Both the position numbers and the translations under genes were made by a program. Below, piece by piece: positions 1-5,497 of a stretch of 6,152 nucleotides of DNA (the first letter of the stretch is position 1; every line of letters begins with the position of its first letter). The DNA comes from an uncultured bacterium (lineage in GTDB: Bacteria; Edwardsbacteria; AC1; EtOH8), in NCBI GenBank assembly GCA_937958665.1, contig CALGNM010000059.1:1-6152 (forward strand). Reading direction: 5' to 3'. Under the pieces are notes generated by a model. It had not been told where the DNA came from. It was given only the letters and a program-made list of their open reading frames with translations, and did no database searches.

Positions 1-47
1 GATATCGTATTCGGTGACTGGAGTTCAGACGTGTGCTCTTCCGATCT
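1..47. other. Untrimmed Illumina adapter and index (sequencing artefact)
   Basis: Bases 14-47 match the 34-base Illumina TruSeq read-2/i7 adapter from its GTGACTGGAG start to its CTCTTCCGATCT end. Bases 4-13 (ATCGTATTCG) sit where a 10-base i7 index would lie, and bases 1-3 (GAT) match the last three bases of the P7 arm that precedes the index. The match to the adapter is seen directly; reading bases 1-13 as P7 tail plus index is inference. Genomic sequence should be taken as starting at base 48. The adapter supplies a GTG at base 33 in frame with the first gene, which makes a false start codon. Confidence 0.97.
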
Positions 48-554
48 CATTATGACAGCACCACCAACACCTTCACCGGCGATGTCAGGCTCGGCCTGGG
101 CGGGGTCGAGTACACCCGAAAAACCGACGTCGATACCGGCGAGATCGAGCTGCCCGGGCTCACCAGCCTGAAGGCCTCTCTGGGCATGAAGTTCTGGGGT
201 TTAAGGGTGGGGGTCAACGGCGGGATGGACATGCTGGCCACCGAGTGGCCCATGATCGGCAACGCCTACGCCTCGGTGGGGACCTCGCTGTCGGTCAAGC
301 GCACCAGCCTGAAGCTGGGGCTGGCCAGCCGCTGGCAATACTTGGCTCTGGAGGAGGAAAAACTCTACAGCTCGGCGCCCATGGTGATTTTGGGGGCCGG
401 GGTGGGCATCCCCTTTCCCAAGGGCGAGCTGATGCTGGGCTCCCGGATCAACCTGGCCAACGGTGTCTTGAGCGCCTCCAACCTGCAGAAAGTGGAGGAC
501 TTCAAGCCTTGGGAGACCGTGGCCATCAACGCCGGGATCAGGGTGTCGCTGTAA
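48..554 (+). CDS. Probable outer-membrane beta-barrel protein, 5'-truncated (C-terminal 168 residues)
   Basis: This is the 3' part of a gene whose beginning is lost at the contig edge. The in-frame GTG at base 33 lies inside adapter sequence, so the five residues it would add (MLFRS) are artefactual. The visible 168 residues hold repeated strands of alternating polar and hydrophobic or glycine residues, for example ASLGMKFWGLRVGVNGG, ASVGTSLSVKRTSLKLGLA, VILGAGVGIPF and GELMLGSRINLANG, joined by short polar turns. The last residues, NAGIRVSL, fit the pattern of the BAM-recognised C-terminal beta-signal (polar-x-Gly-x-x-hydrophobic-x-hydrophobic), although the final residue is Leu rather than the more usual Phe. 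I infer an outer-membrane barrel of unknown function; I do not recognise a specific family. It ends 5 bases before gmk and is probably co-transcribed with it. Alternatives are another beta-rich surface or periplasmic protein. The fold class is moderately supported and the function is unknown. Confidence 0.6.
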   Translation, partial: HYDSTTNTFTGDVRLGLGGVEYTRKTDVDTGEIELPGLTSLKASLGMKFWGLRVGVNGGMDMLATEWPMIGNAYASVGTSLSVKRTSLKLGLASRWQYLALEEEKLYSSAPMVILGAGVGIPFPKGELMLGSRINLANGVLSASNLQKVEDFKPWETVAINAGIRVSL

Positions 555-559
555 AAGTT

Positions 560-1195
560 ATGGAAAATACAGTCGCCTCAAAATCCAGCCTGTCTCGCCA
601 GGGATTCCCCATTATACTGTCGGCCCCCTCCGGGGCGGGCAAGACCAGCTTGTGTCGCCGGTTGGTTGAGCTCCATCCCGAGATCGTCTATTCCATATCC
701 ACCACTTCGCGCCCTCCCCGGCCCAACGAACGGGATGGCCAGGATTATCATTTTGTCTCGGCCGCCCAGTTTGAAAAAATGTTGGAGGGGGATCAACTGC
801 TGGAGTGGGCCATGGTTCATGACAACTACTACGGCACTCCCCGGGGCGAGCTGGCCGGAAGGCTGGAGGCCGGCCAGGACGTGATCATGGACATCGATAC
901 GGTGGGTGCCCGCTCGGTCAAACGGATCTACCCCCAAGCCGTCACCATATTCGTGATACCTCCCTCGCTGGAGGCCCTGCGGACTCGCCTGAGAAGCCGG
1001 GCCACCGACAGCGAGGAGGTGATCAGCAAGAGGCTGAACAAGGCCCGCCAGGAGATGGAGCAGCTGGGCGATTTCGACTATTGGCTGGTGAACGACGATT
1101 TCGATCGGGCGGTGGACACGGTGGCGGCTATCATTCGAGCCGAGCGTTGCCGGCTGAGCCGGTACCAGCGGGAAGACATCATCAGAACAATATAA
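560..1195 (+). CDS. gmk: Guanylate kinase
   Basis: This enzyme phosphorylates GMP (and dGMP) to GDP with ATP in the cytoplasm, feeding GTP supply. The 211-residue product has the normal family length. The P-loop is at residues 22-29 (APSGAGKT, with Ala in place of the common first Gly). The GMP-binding segment follows at about 48-67 (STTSRPPRPNERDG then DYHFV), with Arg52, Arg55 and Tyr64 in the usual places. Next come LLEWA...YGTPR at 81-96, the DIDTVGAR segment at 112-119, and a typical lid/C-terminal helix region (RLRSRATDSEEVISKRLNKA). The ATG at 560 is the only reasonable start: the same frame stays open upstream to base 245, but there it overlaps the barrel gene and encodes no recognisable protein. 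No good Shine-Dalgarno sequence lies before it. The upstream stop is 5 bases away, so translation probably depends on coupling. It is followed after 19 bases by rpoZ, a common pairing. Confidence 0.97.
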   Translation: MENTVASKSSLSRQGFPIILSAPSGAGKTSLCRRLVELHPEIVYSISTTSRPPRPNERDGQDYHFVSAAQFEKMLEGDQLLEWAMVHDNYYGTPRGELAGRLEAGQDVIMDIDTVGARSVKRIYPQAVTIFVIPPSLEALRTRLRSRATDSEEVISKRLNKARQEMEQLGDFDYWLVNDDFDRAVDTVAAIIRAERCRLSRYQREDIIRTI

Positions 1196-1199
1196 TTAC

Positions 1200-1206
1200 A
1201 AAGGAG
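1200..1206 (+). promoter_or_regulatory. Ribosome binding site of rpoZ
   Basis: AAAGGAG lies 8 bases before the ATG at 1215, an ideal Shine-Dalgarno match and spacing. It fixes the start of the very short rpoZ gene and shows that rpoZ is translated independently of gmk. Confidence 0.85.
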
Positions 1207-1214
1207 CTAACAAG

Positions 1215-1409
1215 ATGGCATTCATTCCCATCGAGGACCTGATCGAGGACATGGAAAACAAGTACATGGCGGTGCTGGTGGCCTCCCGTGAGGCCCGTCG
1301 CCTGAACGACCGGCGGCGGATGGGACGAATCGATATGGCCCTCAAGCCCATCACCCGGGCCCTGGAGAGGATCAGGGACCACAAGGTTGTCTTCCAGAGC
1401 CATGACTGA
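1215..1409 (+). CDS. rpoZ: DNA-directed RNA polymerase subunit omega
   Basis: Omega is the small subunit that clamps the beta' C-terminus and aids assembly of RNA polymerase. The 64-residue product carries the conserved omega core: the segment NKYMAVLVASREARRLND at residues 15-32 corresponds to the family pattern N-[RK]-[FY]-x-x-V-x-x-A-[AS]-[RK]-x-A-R, and KPITRALERI at 44-53 to the second conserved helix. It is short compared with the roughly 90 residues of the E. coli protein, with almost no C-terminal tail, but many bacterial omegas are this size. The position between gmk and coaBC is the standard bacterial context and supports the call. Its strong ribosome binding site contrasts with the weak one of gmk. 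Its last codons overlap the start of coaBC by 8 bases. Confidence 0.92.
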   Translation: MAFIPIEDLIEDMENKYMAVLVASREARRLNDRRRMGRIDMALKPITRALERIRDHKVVFQSHD

Positions 1410-2595
1410 AAGCCCCGGAGTGGTGATTGGCGTCACCGGCAGCATCGCCGCCTACAAGACCCTAGATCTGGTCAGCCGCCTGAGGAAAAGGGGCATCCAG
1501 CCGGTGGTGGTGATGACCGACAGCGCCACGCGGCTGGTGGCGCCGGCCTCATTCGAGGCGTTGTCCGGAAATCCGGTAGCTCTGGAGCTTTTTCCTAAAG
1601 CCAGGCCCCAGGGCATCGAGCACATCTCTTTGGCCAAAAGGGCCCGGGTGCTGGCAGTGGTGCCGGCCACCGCCAATTTTATGGCCAAGGCCGCCCACGG
1701 CATGGCCGATGACCTGCTGTCCACGGTGGCTCTGGCGGTACGCACTCCCCGGCTGTTGGCTCCGGCCATGAACTGCGACATGTGGGCCGATCCGGCGGTG
1801 CAAAACAATCTGAAATTGCTTAAATCCCAGGGCTGGCAGGTGGTCGGGCCGGACTCCGGCCATTTGGCCTGCGGAGACAGCGGTGCCGGCAGGTTGGCCC
1901 CCCTGGATGACATTGAGGCATCGATTATATGTCTGCTGGAGCAGAAGCATGATTTGGCCGGAGCCAGCCTGCTTGTTACAGCCGGCCGGACCGAGGAACC
2001 ATGGGATCCGGTACGTTTCCTGTCCAACCGCTCATCCGGCCGGATGGGCATGGCGGTGGCCGAGGTGGCTGCGCGCCGGGGGGCCAGGGTCACCCTGGTA
2101 TCCGGGCCGGCCGATATCCCGCCTCCTCCGGTGTTCAAGAACATACCGATTTCAACCGCCGAGCAGATGCGTCGGGCGGTGCTAAAGGAACTGCCCCGCA
2201 ATCGCTGTCTGATAATGGCCGCGGCGGTGGCCGACTACGCCCCCCTTAGGGTTTCAACCTCCAAGATCAAGAAAGGGGCTGACAACATCAGCCTGGCCCT
2301 GAAGCGCAACCCCGATATCCTGAAGCTGGCCTCTTTGCGTAAAAAGCCGGGGACCCTGCTGGTGGGTTTTGCCTTGGAGACCGACCATCTGGTGGATAAC
2401 GCCAGGCGAAAGCTGGCGGAAAAGAAACTGGATCTGGTGGTGGCCAATCCGGCCCAGACCCTGGCCAGCTCCGATATCCGGGCGGTCATCATCGACCGGC
2501 GGGGAGAAAAGACCAGCCCGGGGCCGCTGTCCAAATCAGGTTTTGCCGAGCTGCTGCTGGATAAGGTGGCGGCGCTGCTGAAGGGTATGGAATGA
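1402..2595 (+). CDS. coaBC: Bifunctional phosphopantothenoylcysteine decarboxylase / phosphopantothenate-cysteine ligase
   Basis: This fused enzyme makes 4'-phosphopantetheine in coenzyme A synthesis: the CoaB half joins 4'-phosphopantothenate to cysteine using CTP, and the CoaC half (FMN flavoprotein) decarboxylates the product. The 397-residue length is typical. CoaC fills residues 1 to about 180: GVTGSIAAYK at 10-19 binds FMN, His74 (EHISLAKRA) is the catalytic His, the PAMNCDMW motif lies at 121-128 with Asn124, and GHLACGDSGAGRLA at 153-166 carries Cys157. CoaB follows from about 188: TAGRTEEPWDPVRF, NRSSGRMG at 208-215 with Asn208, AAAVADYAP at 272-280, and SKIKK at 286-290, which contains the ligase Lys. 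These match E. coli His75, Asn125, Cys158, Asn210 and Lys289 closely. I chose the ATG at 1402, whose ATGACTGA shares 8 bases with the rpoZ end; an in-frame TTG at 1387 is less likely. The Shine-Dalgarno is weak, so coupling to rpoZ is probable. Confidence 0.97.
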   Translation: MTESPGVVIGVTGSIAAYKTLDLVSRLRKRGIQPVVVMTDSATRLVAPASFEALSGNPVALELFPKARPQGIEHISLAKRARVLAVVPATANFMAKAAHGMADDLLSTVALAVRTPRLLAPAMNCDMWADPAVQNNLKLLKSQGWQVVGPDSGHLACGDSGAGRLAPLDDIEASIICLLEQKHDLAGASLLVTAGRTEEPWDPVRFLSNRSSGRMGMAVAEVAARRGARVTLVSGPADIPPPPVFKNIPISTAEQMRRAVLKELPRNRCLIMAAAVADYAPLRVSTSKIKKGADNISLALKRNPDILKLASLRKKPGTLLVGFALETDHLVDNARRKLAEKKLDLVVANPAQTLASSDIRAVIIDRRGEKTSPGPLSKSGFAELLLDKVAALLKGME

Positions 2596-3302
2596 GCAAG
2601 GCTCCGGCCATCAGCCTGCTGAGGCGCTATTTCCTCCAGGAGCAGGAGCAGGGGGTGTCCGAACTGGTGCTGTCTGTCCGGCCGTCCCTGTCCCGGCATG
2701 TTAAATATAAAAATCAGGTGCCAGCGCCCAAAGGTCAGATTGCGGCTGGGCCCCTGGAGGAACTTAAGGTTCAGATCAGCTCCTGCACCAAATGTCCGCT
2801 GGCCAAAACCAGAAACAGCTTTGTCTTCGGGGAGGGGGATCCCCGGGCCGGCCTGGTATTCGTCGGGGAGGCTCCCGGCCACGAGGAGGACCTGCAGGGG
2901 AGGCCTTTTGTCGGAGCGGCCGGCCAGCTGCTGACCAAGATCATCGAGGCCATAAAACTCGACCGATCCCAAGTCTACATCTGCAACATCCTGAAGTGCC
3001 GCCCGCCCAACAACCGTAACCCCCTGCCAGCCGAGATTGAAAAGTGCGAACCCTATCTGGTGCGACAGCTGGAGATCATAAAGCCAAAAGTGATCTGCGC
3101 CCTGGGCACCTTCGCCGCCCAGACCCTGCTCAAGACAAAGCTGCCCATCTCAAAGTTGAGGGGCCAGGTCCATTACTACCAGAACATCCAGCTGGTTCCA
3201 ACCTTTCACCCCGCGGCCCTGTTGCGCAATCCAGGCTGGAAGCGCCAGACCTGGGAGGATGTCCAGCTGGTGCGAAAGATCTACGACCAGGAGCTTAAGT
3301 GA
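2592..3302 (+). CDS. Family 4 uracil-DNA glycosylase with [4Fe-4S] cluster and N-terminal extension
   Basis: This base-excision repair enzyme removes uracil arising from cytosine deamination or dUTP misincorporation. The product has 236 residues. The catalytic core starts near residue 55. Cys65, Cys68, Cys136 and Cys152 have the spacing of the cluster ligands of Thermus family 4 UDG (C-x2-C, about 68 residues, C-x15-C). Motif 1 is GEAPGHEED at 92-100, followed by the uracil-binding region RPFVGAAGQLL at 104-114 and NILKCRPPNNRNP at 132-144. The late motif HPAALLRNP is at 206-214. The first 55 or so residues (containing LLRRYFLQEQEQGVSELVL) form an extension absent from the short Thermus-type enzymes. 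The start ATG shares the 4-base ATGA with the coaBC stop, with AAGGG at 2581-2585 giving 6-base spacing. The overlap implies coupled translation with coaBC. The alternative reading as a phage SPO1 DNA-polymerase-like domain is a historical name for this same family. Confidence 0.94.
   Translation: MSKAPAISLLRRYFLQEQEQGVSELVLSVRPSLSRHVKYKNQVPAPKGQIAAGPLEELKVQISSCTKCPLAKTRNSFVFGEGDPRAGLVFVGEAPGHEEDLQGRPFVGAAGQLLTKIIEAIKLDRSQVYICNILKCRPPNNRNPLPAEIEKCEPYLVRQLEIIKPKVICALGTFAAQTLLKTKLPISKLRGQVHYYQNIQLVPTFHPAALLRNPGWKRQTWEDVQLVRKIYDQELK
3289..3293 (+). promoter_or_regulatory. Ribosome binding site of dnaB
   Basis: AGGAG lies inside the last codons of the UDG gene. It is 8 bases before the ATG at 3302 but only 5 before the alternative in-frame GTG at 3299, so it favours the ATG as the dnaB start. 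Confidence 0.65.
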
Positions 3303-4684
3303 TGCCTGACGCCAACAGCCTGATAGAAAGACTGCCCCCCCAGTCCCCGGACGCCGAGATGGCGGTGCTGGGATCGATGCTGCTGTCCCCCGAGGCCATC
3401 TCGCGGGCCATGGAGATAATAGTTGATGAGGACAACTTCTACAGCACGGCCCATCGGAAGATCTTTCGGGCCATCGCCACTCTGTTCGAGAAGAACCAGC
3501 CGGCCGATCTGGTGACGGTGGCCGACGAGCTGCGCCGCCAAAAGAATCTAGACGATGCCGGGGGGGCGGTCTACCTGACCAGGCTGGTGGAGAGCGTGGC
3601 TACCTCGGCCAATGTCGACTACTACTCCCGGATCGTACTGGAGAAGGCGGTGCTGCGCCGGCTGATCAACTCGGCCACCCAGATCATCAGCTCCTGCTAC
3701 GAAGCCAGCGAATCAGCCGAAGATCTGCTGGACCGTTCCGAACAACTGATCTTTTCCATCAAGGAGAAACGCCTGCGCAAGCATCTGGTCCCGGTCAGTG
3801 CCATTACCCAGTCCAGCATGGAGATTGTGGAACGGCTATACCGGGAGAAGAAGCACGTAACCGGGGTGGAGACCGGATTCCGGGATCTGGATGATATGAC
3901 CTCCGGCCTGCAGAAGGGGGACCTGGTTATCATCGGGGCCCGCCCATCGGTGGGCAAGACCGCCTTTGCCCTTAACATCGCCGAGTATGCCGCGGTATAC
4001 CAGCAGGTGCCGGTGGCGGTTTTCAGCCTGGAGATGTCCCAGGAACAACTGTGCCTGAGGCTGTTCAGCTCCATGGCCAAGGTGTCCGGGCACAAGGTAC
4101 GCAAGGGATACTTGTCCAACGAGGAATACCGGAACATGGTGGAGGCGGTCCAGCGACTCCATGAAGCACCGCTGTACATTGACGAGAGCTCGTCATCCAG
4201 CCCCCTTGAGATCCGGGCCAAATCACGCCGCCTCAAAGCCGAGGTGGACTTGGGGCTGATCATAATCGACTATCTGCAGCTGATGCGAGGCAGCGGACGG
4301 GTGGAAAACCGCCAGCAGGAGATCTCCGAGATATCCCGCTCCCTTAAGGCCATGGCCAAGGAGCTCAACGTTCCGGTGATCGCCCTTTCCCAGCTGTCGC
4401 GCATCTCGGAACAGCGGGGTCAAGATTCCCGGCCAATCCTGTCGGACCTCCGGGAATCAGGGGCTATTGAGCAGGATGCCGATGTGGTGCTTTTCCTGCA
4501 CCGCCAAAAGGGGGTCTACAAGGAAAAGGAGGAATGGGCCCAGGCCGAGAAGGGTGACCCCGGCAGCGCCGAGCTAATAATCGCCAAGCAGCGCAACGGA
4601 CCTATCGGCAAGTTCAATCTGACCTTCCTCCGGGAATACACCCGGTTCGTTGACCAGACCGGGGAAACCATGCCGGTAGATTAG
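3302..4684 (+). CDS. dnaB: Replicative DNA helicase
   Basis: This is the hexameric 5'-3' helicase that opens the replication fork and recruits primase. The 460-residue length is normal. The N-terminal DnaB domain (PPQSPDAEMAVLGSML near residues 12-27, to about 112) leads through a linker helix near 170-185 to the RecA-like motor. The motor has Walker A GARPSVGKT at 212-220, the FSLEMS motif, Walker B LIIIDYLQLM with Asp323, the SQLSR segment, SDLRESGAIEQDAD, and the KQRNG motif at 429-433 holding the Lys and Arg that act in trans on the neighbouring subunit's ATP. No intein is present at the Walker A site, a common DnaB insertion point. The ATG at 3302 overlaps the UDG stop by one base (TGATG) and has a well-spaced Shine-Dalgarno; a GTG at 3299 would add one Met. 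It is tightly joined to UDG upstream and to mlaE downstream, with nothing suggesting a plasmid or phage origin. Confidence 0.97.
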   Translation: MPDANSLIERLPPQSPDAEMAVLGSMLLSPEAISRAMEIIVDEDNFYSTAHRKIFRAIATLFEKNQPADLVTVADELRRQKNLDDAGGAVYLTRLVESVATSANVDYYSRIVLEKAVLRRLINSATQIISSCYEASESAEDLLDRSEQLIFSIKEKRLRKHLVPVSAITQSSMEIVERLYREKKHVTGVETGFRDLDDMTSGLQKGDLVIIGARPSVGKTAFALNIAEYAAVYQQVPVAVFSLEMSQEQLCLRLFSSMAKVSGHKVRKGYLSNEEYRNMVEAVQRLHEAPLYIDESSSSSPLEIRAKSRRLKAEVDLGLIIIDYLQLMRGSGRVENRQQEISEISRSLKAMAKELNVPVIALSQLSRISEQRGQDSRPILSDLRESGAIEQDADVVLFLHRQKGVYKEKEEWAQAEKGDPGSAELIIAKQRNGPIGKFNLTFLREYTRFVDQTGETMPVD

Positions 4685-4688
4685 GAGG
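4682..4688 (+). promoter_or_regulatory. Ribosome binding site of the MlaE-type permease, overlapping the dnaB stop
   Basis: TAGGAGG begins with the dnaB TAG stop codon (4682-4684) and lies 8 bases before the GTG at 4697. It is the strongest argument that the permease starts at this GTG, and it places the ribosome terminating on dnaB directly at the next initiation site. Confidence 0.85.
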
Positions 4689-4696
4689 CCCGGACA

Positions 4697-5497
4697 GTGC
4701 CGTTCCGCCTGGAATCACCAGCCCGGCGCTCCCTGCCGGAGATGATCGGCCGCTCTACCATCGACCTGTTGCAGGGATGGGGGGCGGCCTTCATACTGCT
4801 GGGAAGAATAATATTATCTCTCCGCTACCTGTTCCGAAACTTCGGACAGATCACCATGCAGATGATGTATTTCGGGGTCAATTCTCTGCCGGTGGTGCTG
4901 TTTTCGGCCGTCTTCACCGGAATGGTGGCCGGGGTGCAGGCCGCCTACCAGATGCAGGGGTTGGTGCCGCCCATCTGGCTGGGCGCCGGTATATCCCGGG
5001 CGGTGCTGATCGAACTGGGCCCGGTGCTGACCGCCCTGGTGGTGGCCGGGCGGGTGGGGGCCGGCATTGCCGCCGAATTGGGCACCATGAAGGTCACCGA
5101 GCAGATCGACGCCCTGGAGACCATGGCCATTGACCCGGTGGCCTACCTGTTCATGCCCCGGTTCGTGGCCGGAGCGGTGATGGCCCCGGTCCTGACGGTT
5201 TTCGCCAACTTTGTGGCCCTGGCCGGAGGGTGGCTGGTGGCGGTGTTGTCGGTGGGCATTACCAGTCAAATGTACTTGGACGGCCTGCGGTTCCATTTCC
5301 ACACCCGGGACCTGATGGGCGGGATAGTCAAATCGGTTTTCTTCGGCATTATCATAGCCACCTCGGGTTGTTTCCACGGGGCGGCCACCGGGGGCGGGGC
5401 CGAGGGGGTGGGCAAGGCCACCACCAATTCGGTGGTAGCCTCGGCGGTGCTGATCCTGATATTCGATTACATCATCTCGGCCTGGATATTCCGCTGA
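4697..5497 (+). CDS. mlaE: MlaE-family ABC transporter permease (lipid transport)
   Basis: This is the inner-membrane permease of an MCE-type lipid ABC transporter, which in studied diderms moves phospholipids between inner and outer membranes with an MlaF ATPase and an MlaD-type MCE protein. The 266-residue product has the family length. An amphipathic N-terminal region (about 20-50) precedes hydrophobic segments near 61-84, 101-122, 156-186, 208-228 and 245-264. The family's most conserved stretch is plain: ELGPVLTALVVAGRVGAGIA at 106-125, then AELGTMKVTEQIDALETM, the cytoplasmic coupling helix that contacts the ATPase. The late GGGAEGVGKATTNSVVAS segment at 232-249 is also typical. The start is a GTG supported by a strong ribosome binding site. 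It lies 12 bases after dnaB and overlaps the ATPase gene by one base. The substrate could differ from that of E. coli Mla, since related permeases serve sterol or other lipid import systems. Confidence 0.93.
   Translation: MPFRLESPARRSLPEMIGRSTIDLLQGWGAAFILLGRIILSLRYLFRNFGQITMQMMYFGVNSLPVVLFSAVFTGMVAGVQAAYQMQGLVPPIWLGAGISRAVLIELGPVLTALVVAGRVGAGIAAELGTMKVTEQIDALETMAIDPVAYLFMPRFVAGAVMAPVLTVFANFVALAGGWLVAVLSVGITSQMYLDGLRFHFHTRDLMGGIVKSVFFGIIIATSGCFHGAATGGGAEGVGKATTNSVVASAVLILIFDYIISAWIFR

Noticed and set aside
245-559. Open upstream extension of the gmk frame (105 codons) overlapping the barrel gene
   Set aside because: It is a compositional shadow of the barrel gene in another frame, rich in Gly, Gln and Arg with no recognisable domain. 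Gmk homology begins after the ATG at 560 and the gene already has normal length from there.
1191-1196. Exact TATAAT, a consensus -10 element, at the gmk stop codon just before rpoZ
   Set aside because: No -35-like hexamer lies 16-18 bases upstream and there is no extended -10 TG. Transcription would begin near 1203, inside the rpoZ ribosome binding site. It is more simply explained as the ATA-TAA end of gmk.
1452-2972. Two long open frames on the minus strand (about 249 and 245 codons) opposite coaBC and the UDG gene
   Set aside because: They mirror strongly conserved genes in GC-rich DNA, where antisense frames stay open by chance. Their translations are Arg/Ser/Pro-rich with no motif.
3935-3961. 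Possible intein insertion in dnaB at the Walker A site
   Set aside because: The P-loop reads straight through as GARPSVGKT and the protein is of normal length, so there is no intein.
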